The notes under the pieces were generated by a model. The model saw only the letters and a program-made list of their open reading frames with translations, had not been told where the DNA came from and did no database searches. A stretch of 64,000 nt of DNA from Ceriagrion tenellum (lineage: Eukaryota; Arthropoda; Insecta; Odonata; Coenagrionidae). The DNA is taken from the NCBI GenBank assembly GCA_963169105.1, contig OY720635.1, positions 129,623,894 to 129,687,893 of the forward strand, written 5' to 3'. Shown piece after piece: positions 46,071 through 58,335 of this stretch; the stretch's first letter is position 1; every line of letters begins with the position of its first letter. The position numbers were made by a program, and so were the translations under genes.

Positions 46071-46873
46071 TGACGTATCGCAACATTTCTGCATGACTAT
46101 AGTATCTCGTTTAAGTAGTTGCATAATATATTATTTAAACATTTTCTGTGAATTGTTAGCATACCTATAGGGTATATTATGTTGTTGAAAGTTGCAAAAA
46201 CGTTATAAAGCATGTTGGTAATAACTCAACCCTTGCCAAACACCTGGGAGGTGGCATGAAGGTAATTAATAGATTTTAATGTAGAATCCTCGAAGTACAA
46301 ACAATTCACGCATCAAAGTAGGAACGAACAACTCCTGTTCGGTAAATGCAACGCAAAAACACAGTTTTCGGTATACCTACCTGTGAAAATGTGGCAATCA
46401 TCTATCTTTTTAAGTAATCTTTCAAAGATGATCGTGGTTTTCTTCCTTCATGTGACTTACATTGCCCGATCAAAAGTCATTTCTTTTTACTGTTATTGAT
46501 TATATGTGAAAAGAGTAACCTTAATTCAGCACGTTTTGAAGCTTTGGATTTATTGGCACCTTTTCACCGGTAGTCCGGTATTGACACCTTTTCAAGTATA
46601 AAATCACCAAATCCGACATAGATTTCCCTTCAAGCTTGTCATACGAAGCCAACAAGGCAAATTGTCAGTTTATTCTTCACTAAGAAGGAGAGAATATGTA
46701 GATAAAATTATGTCGATAGTAGCTATGCTGTGCAGTGTTGGTCACGTCACAGATATTTCCGTCACAGAAACGTAAGAGAAAATCCCCGCGGCTGCCCCGT
46801 TCCCTTGGTAATGCAAATTATCGATGTTCCAATTAGAATAAAATTAGTAATATCGGAATTCAACAGTAACCCC
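46071..46873. other. Unannotated AT-rich stretch
   Basis: Nothing recognised. Confidence 0.35.
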
Positions 46874-47244
46874 ACTGTCAGTATCCTTTTCCCAGCTGAT
46901 TTATCGCATCGGGTAACAATAGTTAAATAACATAAACTAATACACATTTACGCTTTTTTCTAACCAAAATAAAGTCTTATAGCCTTATTTGAGGGGTAAT
47001 TGGAGGTTACAATTCCATCACCTTGGTCCTTCGATATGAAAAACACTTTCATTTAACGGTGAGCTAGCGTTCAAGAGAAGATAGAAAGATAATTTAAATA
47101 AGCGAAATACAGCCCACCGTCAGTATCCTTTTCCCAGCTGATTTATCGCATCGGGTAACAATAGTTAAATAACAAACTAATACACATTTACGCTTTTTCT
47201 AACCAAAATAAAGTCTTATAGCCTTATTTGAGGGGTAATTGGAT
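46872..47244 (+). repeat. Direct duplication of about 130 bp
   Basis: Copies at 46872-47004 and 47114-47244 share GTCAGTATCCTTTTCCCAGC through GAGGGGTAATTGGA and differ by one or two short deletions (AACATAAACT against AACAAACT). About 110 bp of different sequence lies between them. Confidence 0.9.
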
Positions 47245-48723
47245 TTGGAAAGACTAGGTATATCTTCATGGAAAATGATAGCTAAGAAATAACTCGTTGA
47301 TGGCCAAATTTTTAAATAGGCCTCTGAAGACCAATCTCATCTCAAAATTTACGTCACGAGAGAACAAGTAAAACTAGTACCTCAAAACTTCAGTTTAAAC
47401 TTTGAGACAAGTTATACAATTCTTGATTTATCGGTAATTGAAAATTCCATAGTGAAATAGGGGAAGACTACCTGTGTGCGAAATATTTCATCAGCATGAT
47501 ATTTTAGTTTTCTCTCTATCGCATCACAAAATACTTGACAATCTGGAAAGCATTGAGAAGTTAATGAAATTTATTCACTGGTAGAAACAAATTTCAATCT
47601 GTGAAATGAAATTTTGAGAATAAAAATGAAGCCCACTGGCGCACTTCCTACTAGCTCTCTATAAGTAAATAAAATGCACGTTATTTTTTTTCATTTCGTC
47701 GAGCGAATGCAAATACGAAGCGAAGCACCGAAAACAATTACCAAGTTTTCTAATTTATGACGCACTCTACGCGCCCATAAACTTGCAATATATTTGCCAA
47801 CTTGATACATTTGATTTATTTGCAAGCATAGGTCGAAGTTTCCCTTTTTTTAATGAAGTTCCCCATGAAAATACGTGAACTAGACTTCACCACGAGAGCA
47901 CCTATCATCGTCATGGAAATCCCCAACACTGCTGCAAGACCCTCATCTTAATAACGTTCTTCCGGCTCTTGAAAAGCACAGCTTGAAAATAAAGACCAAA
48001 AAAACTATTTTCAATCATAATTCACATAAATAAGGTTTTACAGAAAAATCGAATCGGAAAGAGTTTTATCAAACAATTCTCAAAAATTGTAATCTAAATC
48101 TAAAAATAATCGAGACACACGATTTCCAATCGCTTCAGTTATTATGTGCTCTTGACAATGAGCAAATTAAACACAGAGAACTGTCGTGTCACTAGGAATA
48201 TCCAAAAAGTAAGTTTATCAAAATGAAAGCATAGAAAAAATTTTTAGAGCAAGATGTGCACGTTGGCAGACGAAATATTTCGGGACGGAAACAATAACGC
48301 AAGAAAATTTTCGAGCGTTGGAAATTCTGCGTTTCTCTGAAACATTCTTCCAGCCATCACTAATTACTGCTTCAACAGTTTCAAGTGTTATTTCAATATT
48401 CTCTCTGCTAAGAATACTCATTTATTAATTGTTACAGGGTAAACCGTCTCTCTTTCTAGACGACCAACCAAATTTAACTACAATAGATACGGTATTGGGG
48501 AGAATCCCGAAGAGGATTTCTGATTAGCCAAGTTTAAAAAGGGCTTCCTTATCTATACCCTCACTTCACATATGTAACAATTAATGGCAATCGCCATTTA
48601 AACTTATTCCAGCAATAATTCGATAAAAGTTCTCGGCATACGCTCTTTCATCTCTGACACACCGAAAACTGCAGCAATAGCACCTCTAAAGGTCACAGTT
48701 TTCCTCATCGTTAGGCTATCAGC
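47245..48723. other. Unannotated AT-rich stretch
   Basis: Nothing recognised. Confidence 0.35.
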
Positions 48724-49237
48724 ACAAGACATTCTTAATAAAGTTAAATACTATCCCATTCGACGATCAATAGTAAACTTCCTCTTATTTACAACCTTCA
48801 GGCGACGTCATCAACTGGGTTTCGGATGACGTGGAGTTTTCAATCCGAAACGCGCACTTAAAGTTTAGCAAAGAATACATTTAAAACTGTTATTTTCTAG
48901 TGGAACTGGGTAAAGGACAAATATTATCTGATTCTCTGATGTCTTTGTTCACTTTCACAAAAGATACATCAATCCCATCTTTCCAGCAGCTTGTTACAAC
49001 AATGACAATAAAATTAATACATAACGACAACAGTCGTTCATCAGATCGTAGTACCTTGTACTTACATGATATATTTGAGTGTCAGACAACTCCCAACAAA
49101 AACAACGTTGTTTGTCGGCGATATATTGTTCCAGAGCATCTGAGAATATAAACATCGCACACAAAAAATTGGAAAACCATGAAAATTCTGCATAATGGTC
49201 AATAGCTTACGTTACCATTGAACCAATTTACATCAAC
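48724..49237 (+). repeat. Penelope-associated long direct repeat, left copy
   Basis: About 515 bp nearly identical to 51875-52388, in the same orientation, 3,151 bp apart. It contains a stem-loop ACGTCAT/ATGACGT around CAACTGGGTTTCGG at 48815-48842. Because the right copy follows a Penelope-like RT remnant, these are probably pLTR-type repeats. This copy has no RT beside it. Confidence 0.7.
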
Positions 49238-49782
49238 CTACTCGAAAACGAACAACGAATCACAGCAATCTCACCCCGCAATATTCCTTTCCCTTCTTTT
49301 CATCAACATTCTCATTTCGAGCAAACACTGGGGAAGTCTCAGTCTTCTCTTGTTCCTTCCTCTCCCTCCCCTCAAGGCTTTCACAAGGTCCTCGCGGAAA
49401 GTCGCTCCCAAGTTCTCAGCCGGAAAGGAAGACCGACCGGCGTGAGGTGAATATTGATGACAGCCGGAGAAGACATCGAAATGGGTAATGGATAAAAAGG
49501 GGTTTTCTAACCTTTCTGACGCCGTCAGACTTCTGGCCTCTGACAGTCGACTCTTAGAGGGGAACTGTATCACAAACAAAAATCTCAGAGCAATCTCGGT
49601 TTGCGTCCAAATGCAATCCGGCTCTAATGAATTTCTCATCCGCGGTATTTGCACGTCGTCGCGACCAACTCGACTAAGAGACCCTTTGCCCAGAAATCCG
49701 TCGGTCAAATCTATCAACAAGAATTGAGGTCATTAAAGTAATCTTCGCATTGGCGAGCTTAGTCATGAAAGAAGTCTTATAT
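49238..49782. other. GC-richer unique-looking block
   Basis: The block holds a 149-codon minus frame (49271-49720) overlapped by 75- and 79-codon plus frames. The minus frame ends in an Arg-rich region and has no domain I recognise; splice-like signals were not identified. I cannot say whether it is a gene. Confidence 0.3.
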
Positions 49783-50292
49783 ATCTATCTACATACTACC
49801 CCGCGAGCCGCCGCATTGGCGTGTGGCAGGGGGTGGTAGGTCACCAGCCGTGTAAAAATGTTAGTATTTGGGAGGTGTAATGGTGACATGTTTTATGAGA
49901 GTGTAATTAGAGGAGCTCAGTTTTTATTGTGGTCGCTTATTGTGCGCGGAAAGAACGAGTTTTTGTACCTATCTATTCGGCGGTGCATTTCTCATATTTT
50001 ATCGCATCTGTCAGGCCTAGAAATGTAGTGAGGCGTCATGATAATTTTCTCTGTGTCGCTCTGAAACACACCATTTCTCAGTTCTGAATTTCTCAAGCAA
50101 CCTAAGCCTAGCGTGTAGCCTCTTGAGTATCTAGGGACTCCCACCTTAATCCCTCTAACAGTTGTGAAACACTATATGTTCGTTCGTAGCAGTTTTAAAC
50201 GAAGCGTGCTGCTTTTCTTTGTATTTTATTAATTTTTTTCTTAAATCTTTATGACCAGGATCCCAAACGCTCGTGGTGTATTCGAGGTGTGA
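49783..50292 (-). mobile_element. CR1-like retrotransposon, 3' end
   Basis: Minus-strand copy with tail TATCTATCTACATACTACC at left, the full shared 3' UTR, then the ORF2 end up to the sequence equivalent to HTSNTPRAFGI at about 50290. Stops interrupt the frame. It lies between the two Penelope-associated repeats. Confidence 0.8.
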
Positions 50293-51529
50293 AGTGAAGT
50301 GAGACAATTTGATTACATTTTCGAAATAAAATTAAAGTTATTAAAGTATCAAATTTAAATCGCGTGTCTAAAAAAATATTTTTTCAATTTTAATTTATAT
50401 TTACATGCTACACTGCGACCACAGCAGAGGATGCTTGGTAAAGGGTGCAAAAACACTAGACATATAAGGGTAGGAAATGGGAAAAGGGTAGGTAGAGGGT
50501 TGAGGTAAATTTCATGCAAATTACGTGAATTATTGTCACGCCATGTAATTGTTACCATCACTAATGGATTGTGGAAAGAGAAAATATTAGCACTAATTAC
50601 TTTGGTAGTGTGCTTTCCTTAATTTTGTCATCTCCGTAAGTTCTGGAGATAATCCTCACAATCAAAGCAATATCTTCCAGTTTTACCATCTAACTTCCCT
50701 TCAAGGCTGTCCCCTCGTTAGACTGAAGGTAAGTCATGTAACTGTCGTATCACCGAGTGAAAACCTCGTCGAGAGAACACTTCAAGAACAATCTGGAAAG
50801 CGTCTACCATAGGTTAAGAAAATATTGTAATTTTTCACACTTTTTTTAATAAGAGTTACCACTTTCGAAGTTAAAACATCTTCATCAGAGTTCGAAGTGC
50901 ATATCCAAAAACAAAAGGCGAAACATATAGGACGGGATAAGGAGGACGAGTTGAGTGGGGAAGGATCTTTGGGAGTGGGATAGGATTAGGTCGGTTATAA
51001 CACGCAAGGACAACATACGTGAGAGAAAGATTGAAAGCAACGTCCAAAATTGGTGGATAGGCAGGGTAAAAAAGGGGGACCATTTTTCTGGAACGGAATC
51101 ATTTAAAACTAACTATATGGCTGTACTTTAAATAGCAGAAACAATATTGAATTTTTAAAAATCTATCTTAGAGGAGTCTAATTCTAACGAGTCCCCACTC
51201 ACCCAGACTCGATGATCTCCCCAAGATTCACGTCTTCTATCCTCATCCGATCGGTGGACGCTAAAAACACTTTACTGCGTCATGCATTAGAATTTAAGCT
51301 AGATTCAATGCTTTGGAACTATTCCAGTTTCATTTATACTCATCGCATCAGAAACTCCAGAGAATAAGCCCAAAAATTATGAACGATCAAACCCCCTTCT
51401 AATTGGAAGCTAGGGTCCTTCGATGAGAACAAGCAGTTTACATCAGTCACGGCCACCGAAGCAGAGGCCCTTTCCGTCGATCTTACGCCTTAGACGGTTA
51501 AGCCCGATCGTCAATGAGTTTGAACGGCT
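50293..51529. other. Unannotated stretch
   Basis: Nothing recognised; purine-rich on the plus strand at 50460-50510 and 50930-50990. Confidence 0.35.
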
Positions 51530-51875
51530 TTAAAACCTATGCACCACGCAAAATTGTTTATATTTAAATGTATCCCTCTACCTTCGACACATGGCTTATC
51601 AATTGGTTCACCTATATCGCCTATTACGGCCAATATTTTCATGGAAAATTTACAGAATAACTATTTGCTTTAAATAGTCCCCCGATGAAATATATCTTTT
51701 ATTATTTCAGATATGTGGATGATTTGATGTGCCTCAGGACAGGTACAGACAGAAAACTGGATCTATTACTGACACTGCTGAATTCTCTCCATCGTCCTAT
51801 TAGGCGACATTTTTGTTCACTAACTCGCGTTACTATATACATATTTTTTTTGTTATTGAGGGGCATGAAACAAGA
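51530..51875 (+). pseudogene. Penelope-like reverse transcriptase fragment
   Basis: The plus frame from about 51537 reads HAKLFIFKCIPLPSTHGLSI, GSPISPITANIFMENLQNNY, then stops; a frameshift leads to FRYVDDLMCLRTGTDRKLDL and LLTLLNSLHRPI. GSP(I/L)SP..AN.FME and FRYVDD with the expected 25-30 residue spacing are hallmarks of Penelope-like element RTs, which are related to telomerase. YVDD holds two catalytic aspartates. The N-terminal RT, everything after LHRPI and the GIY-YIG endonuclease are missing, so this is a dead fragment. It abuts the right long direct repeat. Confidence 0.85.
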
Positions 51876-52388
51876 CAAGACATTCTTAATAAAGTTAAAT
51901 ACTATCCCATTCGATGATCAATAGTAAACTTCCTCTTATTTACAACCTTCAGGCGACGTCATCAACTGGGTTTCGGATGACGTGGAGTTTTTAAATCCGA
52001 AACGCGCACTTAAAGTTTAGCAAAGAATACATTTAAAACTGTTATTTTCTAGTGGAATTGGGTAAAGGACATGAAATATTATCTGATTCTCTGATGTCTT
52101 TGTTCACTTTCACAAAAGATACATCAATCCCATCTTTCCAGCAGCTTGTTACAACAATGACAATAAAATAATACATAACGACAACAGTCGTTCATCAGAT
52201 TGTAGTACCATGTACTTACATGATAAATTTGAGTGTCAGAAAACTCCCAACAAAATAAACGTTGTTTTTCGGTGTTATATTATTCCATTTGAGAATATAA
52301 ACATCGCAAACAAAGAAAAATGGAAAACCATGAAAAATCTGCATAATGATCAATAGCTTACGTTACCATTGAACCAATTTTCATCAAC
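51875..52388 (+). repeat. Penelope-associated long direct repeat, right copy
   Basis: Near-identical to 48724-49237, starting ACAAGACATTCTTAATAAAG (by alignment) and ending GAACCAATTT. The few differences include short indels. The same stem-loop ACGTCAT/ATGACGT is at about 51966-51993. Confidence 0.75.
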
Positions 52389-54261
52389 ATCAACAAATAA
52401 TCAATTCTATTCTATATCCATTTTGGTCTAAGAGGGAGGTGTGATAACTATTTTTTTTTTTAGATTTTACTATCTCTAACTTGGAGAGAAAACATTTTCA
52501 CTCAATTTTCCGCGAGCTTTCCTTTACTGTTTCATAATCCCCAATGATTCAACCCACCACCACCGTCACAAAACTCACGACCTTTCATTCTCTGCTTTAT
52601 CGCCACACGAATATTCCTCGAAGTAACTGTGACTTCAGTACAGAAACTAAGGCCATTAAGCTTATCGCTTCACGCAAAGGTTATAGGGAGGAACTAATAG
52701 ATAAACGGCTGTTCCGAAAAAAGGCACACACAACTCCATTCACCTTTCCCCCACTTCCTCTGACAAATTCGAGAGATGGTATATGTTATCTAATTATAAG
52801 CTTTAAAGTTACGAACTAAGAAAAGTATTGCCCGAGGACAATTTCAGCATTGTTTTATACCACAGTAACAGTCGGAACACTTATTTTTAATCCAAAAAAC
52901 ACACAAGACAATTTGGAAACAACGCAATGTACTCGATTAAATGAGGTTCTACGACATACAATTGCTCCAAATTCGGCCAAATAGGCCGGATATCCAATAC
53001 CAGAATGGCTGTATATTCAAAAATATTTATCATTCGTGACTGCAATTCTCTTTTTGCTAATAATCAGCTAGAGTCGAAGCACTTATCTAGTTTCAATCCT
53101 TCCATTTTATGTTTTCGTGACAAAGTTGTTAACCTAATTTTTTAGAAAATTTTAAAATTGTTTCGGCTTTTAAAATGTTAGCCATTTAGTTTTTAAAAAC
53201 TTTATTCCCAAAAAATGCCCCCCCCACCAAATTACCCTATATTTCCTCAAGGTTATGCAGTCCCCCTCGGACATAAACGACCTAGTCTTCTCCCTGTCCC
53301 GAAGTTACCTCCCCCTCGACTCTTCCTCCATACTACATCCTATATATATCGCCATTTGTATTTGAAGGTTAACCGGTTACTCTATAAACAAATGGTAGAA
53401 AAAAACAAATATTCTATTCTTAAAACTCCGTCACAGTTCCAAAAAGCGACTTCGCCTATCGTCTTTAATTCCCACCCAATCAAATGATCTTACTTGCAAG
53501 CTAAAGTCAAATAAACATAGTTTTTTAGCGACAAAATAAACCGACAGGAATCGTTGAAATTCACCGCAGAGAAGAGATTTATTCTCACGCCAGTCTTAAG
53601 ACAGATGCCGCTGGCATATCTCCACGAGTTACAGATTAGAACAAGAGAAAGTAAGAACCAGACTTATGGACTTCCAAATGAAAGCGTGCACTTTTGGAAT
53701 CGAAGGATTGATCGGTATGGGAGAGAGGGTGAAGAGTAGGTGTTAGATTGATGGCTGATACTCAACAAATATGAATAAATAATAATGGCTAGAATGTCAG
53801 AATTTTTCTCGCAAATAGCTGGCCACAGATCTCTGCACATTATTGATAGTTTTCTTCAAAATTTTCTTCCACTATTCCGAGAAACCTCTACCTAAAATTT
53901 TTGTTCCTCACATCTAGACACACATCAGCTAATAAGCTTAATCTTCGTCTGTGGCTAAACAAAAGTAGCTCTGTAAACTGACTTTGTCCGATTGAATTTG
54001 AAGCCACAATCTGCAAATGTACATGGTAGGAAATACTAAAAAAAATTTGTACTGTTCATACTAAAGTACCTCTTGACTATAATTATGCAAATTTATTCGA
54101 CTTTAATTCCTTGTTCACATGCGGCCGCAAGGTCGAAAAACTTAGAGAACAATCAAAGTACATAAAGATAATATACTTGTTTGTAAATTGATATTTTTAT
54201 CCACACCGATAGGTTAGCTTTGACAATCACTTGATGTCATCTATCTTTGGTTTCCTTTCGA
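52389..54261. other. Unannotated stretch
   Basis: Nothing recognised; frames of 61-91 codons lack motifs. Confidence 0.35.
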
Positions 54262-54495
54262 AGCTCGTGCAAGAGAATATTGAGATCAGCATGAGCCTTC
54301 TCGAAACGAGAAGTGCCAAGAAAACCGCAGTTCAACGTCCTATTCGTCGAACAGAGAATTAAACTTGAAGTGCTCTTCGTATGCTAGAGAGGGATGGACG
54401 AGTTTCCTCCGAGAAATTTCCACCGCAGTCCGAATTTGAATTCGGGACATTGGAATGAGAAGCCCGTGCTCAAGGCATCGGCCACGCTCAATCTG
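54262..54495 (-). mobile_element. tRNA-derived SINE, older copy
   Basis: On the minus strand: head TGAGCGTGGCCGATGCCTTG, weak B box AATTCAAATTCGG, then GGAGGAAACTCG, GAGCACTTCAAGT, GACGAATAGGACGTTGAACT, TTGGCA and AAGGCTCATGCTGAT. These match, in order, the SINE at 58036-58335 with more changes. Confidence 0.6.
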
Positions 54496-56185
54496 GAAGT
54501 TAATTCACTCAAGGCAGTTTGATCGAAAGAACACTATGCATTAGATTCGAAGAATTAGGTCGCAAAATATGAAGTGCCCAAAAAACGTAAAATCACCCGG
54601 AAGAATACTCAAGTGAATAAACGCAGTGAAGTTTCCATTTTTTTCAATTATCTATTGAACAAATTTTATTATTGCTCAGCGTTATACCTTTCATTAGATA
54701 GCATAAATGGCATTGAATTGGGATGGCGTCGGGAACGTACGAAATGAAAAAAATGGCTCAAGTTAGATCCTCAAAAATGAATATTAGTGAGTCACTAAAA
54801 ATTTTCGCAAAGAAAACAATATGAGAGCTAAATCTTTCCTGGAAAAACATTTTCAAATACTCTTCTCGTGTAGCACTTAATATTTCCATCTCGTATAATA
54901 CTTAATATTTCCATCTTGCCGTGTTGATGATAAGCTAGACGCTTATTAAAACATGGAAAAATCAACCCGGTGTCTTATCCAAAAAGAGTTTACGCAAATA
55001 AAAACGTTTTTCGGTCATTGAGATCATTATGTTTATTCATTTTTCGAAGTGAAACTAAAATCGTAAAAATCAATACAAATTATTCTCAACTACAACCAGA
55101 TAAAAATCTCGTGAATACCATCGATAATTCTCCGCTCTAATTGATATTTCACTCTTCATCTTTGCTTGACAACGACGAAAGAGAAGAAAATCACCCAGAA
55201 TCGCTTCCCTTTTAATCCATCCCCATACCTTCCCTCAAACCTACTCCACAACAGTGCCCAACAAATGGCTTCCCTAGCTAAACCAAAATGCCCTCGTCTA
55301 ATGCGCCTCTGCCGAGTTTGAGCTGCATTCTCTCAGCACTTCGTTAAGACTCGGGTACGCAATCCTACCCCGCCTCCACCCCCAGGACCTCCGGTGTATG
55401 CTGCTCGCTGCTAAGACGTCGCGGGCGTCCTAAAACCGCGGCGGCGGCATCGTTTAACAGAGTGGCTACTTAATACTAAGTTCATTCATGGCCTCTTAAT
55501 TACTATCTAGGAGAAGTTGACGGAGAAGGATCTCCACAGTGAACTGGGATCATCATCATCACGAACGTCTGTGGTGTAATATGTTGTTACGATAAATTTA
55601 CTGGTCTCAAGCCAAGCGTAACCACTCGGCTGTGACGAGCTTTCTGGCGTTTGTTAAAATCTTATGTTTATGCAAGTTCTAAGTCGATGTATTGACATCT
55701 ACGTAAACGAAATTTAATAAAAACCTACATACTACGATAAATTAGATCATGACCATTTAACTATGGAAATGTGTTCTGGAATGGATAGGTTGAATGTATC
55801 ATATTTACGACGAACGACAAGGGATTATAATAGCGGACATTGAGACTTTATAATTAGGCTTTTTGATAGATAGTATAGCTAATTATTTGATTTACTTTCG
55901 CCTGTCTCAACTAGCCAAATGGTACTATCAGTAGGATACGCAAGCTTTCGTTGTAACTCTCTACCACCTCTGCTCATTCGTACGTATAGTTGTATTTACA
56001 TCATACTGATAGGTTCCATTCCAGTAATAGCAATTAGTGCAATGCATGATTGTGAAATCTCGCCCCTTGCCCAACAGCCTTAAGGTGGCTTCCAGGTTAC
56101 TCTGTAGATACATGTAACCCTTAATACGTGAGCAACCTCAAGTTACATCTCTTCCACCTAAGTTTGAAATGATATTGCTAAATCC
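54496..56185. other. Unannotated stretch with a GC-rich patch
   Basis: 55290-55460 is GC-rich (GTCGCGGGCGTCC, CCGCGGCGGCGGC) in an AT-rich setting. No gene seen. A short ACTTAATATTTCCATCT unit is repeated at 54875-54918. Confidence 0.4.
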
Positions 56186-56475
56186 AGGAGTCATATAAAA
56201 GCAAAATAGCAGCTTTTGATACGTGGTATTGGATTCGGAGGTAAAAAAGCAGGTGGACGGACAAAATTAGAAATAAGGAAGAAAACAGAGGAATGGTGTA
56301 AGAGAAATCCACATCGTTTGATCGAGGATTTGAATGGATATGCCATATTGTGAGGCATAATGAACTCGTAAGGTTTATGGCAGAATAGAAAATAGACGGG
56401 AAAGAAGACCCAAGAAGAAGATCGCGGGATAGATATTCTAGCAAGAAAAAAATTAGACGCATTACAGAACATTGA
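56186..56475 (+). pseudogene. Degenerate RTE-type RT C-terminus
   Basis: Pieces in order on the plus strand across frames: AAFDTWYWIRR, KKQVDGQN, DLNGYAIL, RKVYGRIENRREREDPRRRS and SKKKIRRITEH. They follow the pattern FE.W.WRRM, WTD, GHV..H, EGK..GKR..GRPR seen in the better copies. Many stops. Borders are approximate. Confidence 0.55.
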
Positions 56476-57507
56476 TGGCAAATATGATTGATTAAAAAAA
56501 ATAAATTTACTAACTTATAACTTTTACAGAACGTAGAAAGTCCTGTGGTCTTTAAAGTTACAAGTCTATAAGTCTGTGATGGAGTGCCACAAAGTTAACG
56601 AAGATCCAGTTTTAAAATGAGTGAGAGACAGGGAATAACTTAGGACAGCAATCAACCAGTATTAGGAATGAATAACTCCTTACCATGAGTAAACAGGTAT
56701 ATGAATCTAGTAAACCAACTGGTCGAAGCAATTAATCCATTAAGAACCATCCATAAAGATTATAGAGCACTAAGCACTAGTGGAGGAATGTGGAATGGAT
56801 TTTAAAATCCTGACAAGGTTAGCCACTTTTTACGCAGTGCCACGCACAGAGCGGATAGATTCGTAATAAATCATCCATGAATAGCGATAACAACGAGTAT
56901 TTTGACGAAAAAACAATGCGTTCCCTATTTCATACCTCGGCCTCGAACAAGCAGCTCTTTTTCCCTCGATTTAAGCTGCATTGACTCTGTCCGGAAAGCG
57001 AACTGAAGCGACGAATAATTGGACCGAAATTCCGCCTCTGAAAATGCTCGTTTGAATGGAAGAAGGTTGGTTCTTCGAGGTTCACTTACACCCCTCGCCG
57101 CCCCTTTTCACAGTCTGTTCAGCCCGACTAGCTACCTCCAAACCAAACTAGCCGTTCACGCCCATGCCTCCTCCATTTCATTTCAGACCACTTAACCTCT
57201 AACCAGAGATTTTGGCAATTTTGGAGGCGTCCGGGAACGCAAAATATTCAACGATAACCGTCCTGAACCCTACCGTCACACGGTCCTAAGAAATTTAATT
57301 TTATTTCTACGTCATATTCATAATTACTAGGATGCAATCCTAATCTAACGATTTACACGGAATATATACATTTAGGAGCGCGAAGCGGGTAGAAAAAGGT
57401 ATTCGACACTCACCTCGTCCCATGGGCGGTCCTCACTGCTCTCACCTCGAATAACACGGAACGACCTCACGTCCAGCACGTCACAAAACCTTCTGAGCCA
57501 GGCCTAG
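56476..57507. other. Unannotated stretch
   Basis: Nothing recognised. Confidence 0.35.
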
Positions 57508-57641
57508 CCCGCCAAAAGAGAACAGTTGAACGATGAAATTAGTACAAGGCAGGCTACCCAACATGGACTTCCCGCCTATACCCTATCCCGCCAAAACAGA
57601 ACAGTTGAGCGATGAAATTAGCACAAGGCAGGCTCCCCAAT
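57508..57641 (+). repeat. Direct repeat, 79-bp period
   Basis: 57508-57562 and 57587-57641 both read CCCGCCAAAAS, then GAACAGTTGARCGATGAAAT and ACAAGGCAGGCTMCCCAA. Two copies only. Confidence 0.85.
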
Positions 57642-57715
57642 AAGCGCACATCCTACGCTCTAACACCAGTTTTGGCAAAAACAGGTCGTAACAATCAGAG
57701 AGAAGATGTTCACCT

Positions 57716-57782
57716 AATACACTGTGAGCCACCTCAAAGGTGTGTGGCAGGAGGTGAAATATCACCAATTAGTGTAAAAACA
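57716..57782 (-). mobile_element. CR1-like 3' tail remnant
   Basis: ATACACTGTGAGCCACCTCA, GGTGTGTGGCAGGAGGTG and ATCACCAATTAGTGTAAAAA match the terminal part of the CR1-like 3' UTR read on the minus strand. Only about 65 bp remain. Confidence 0.5.
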
Positions 57783-58035
57783 GACATTACAAAAGTATAG
57801 CATCCCACTAAATTCCAGAATTTATTTTTATTTAATAATCAATCCTTAGCCATTCTTAAATCTAAGAAAAAACCATTTACGCAAACAAACTCCGCAACTT
57901 ATATCTCCAGAACATAAAAAGCACGCCTCTCTCGAAGCTAGTCTGTCTGTCGGACTGGCAATCCAAATGTCGCGGCTTGATACCAACGGACCAGAGGTCG
58001 CAATTGTCATAGGGGCGGTGCCAAAGGGGAATCGG
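57783..58035. other. Unannotated stretch
   Basis: Nothing recognised. Confidence 0.3.
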
Positions 58036-58335
58036 GTTGGTGTGGGGGATAGAGTACTGGCTAACCATACGGACGGTGAGGGTTCAAATCCCTGCAGAGG
58101 AGGATGTTATTCAGAGGAAACCAGATCCCTACTTTAGTGCCTTGTGGAGAGCACTTCAAGTGCAGTTCTCCTTCTGTCGGATGAGACGTTAAGCCGTCGT
58201 CCCCTTGGCGCCTTTCGTTAAGAGCAGGCTAATGCCGACGCCGGGTTTCTATCCACCCTTCCTCCCTTACCTGTCCCCTACGGCGCAAATGACCTTAGCT
58301 GCCGGTCGCCTCCCCAAATATCCAATCCCGATAGT
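58036..58335 (+). mobile_element. tRNA-derived SINE, best copy
   Basis: Tripartite structure: a tRNA-like head with an A-box-like GGGATAGAGTACTGGC (from about 58045) and a strong B box AGGGTTCAAATCCCTGC (58079-58095); the body GGAAACCAGATCCC and GAGCACTTCAAGTGCAGTTC; the conserved block GGATGAGACGTTAAGCCGTC, then CCCCTTGGCGCC; and a tail with GACCTTAGCTGCCGGTCGCC. Blocks like GATGAGACGTTAA are shared among many invertebrate SINE families; I do not assign a superfamily. It depended on a LINE partner for retrotransposition. Confidence 0.8.

Noticed and set aside
49271..49720. 149-codon minus frame as a host gene
   Set aside because: No recognisable domain, overlapping plus frames are also open, and it sits among transposon remnants. 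Left as unresolved rather than called a gene.
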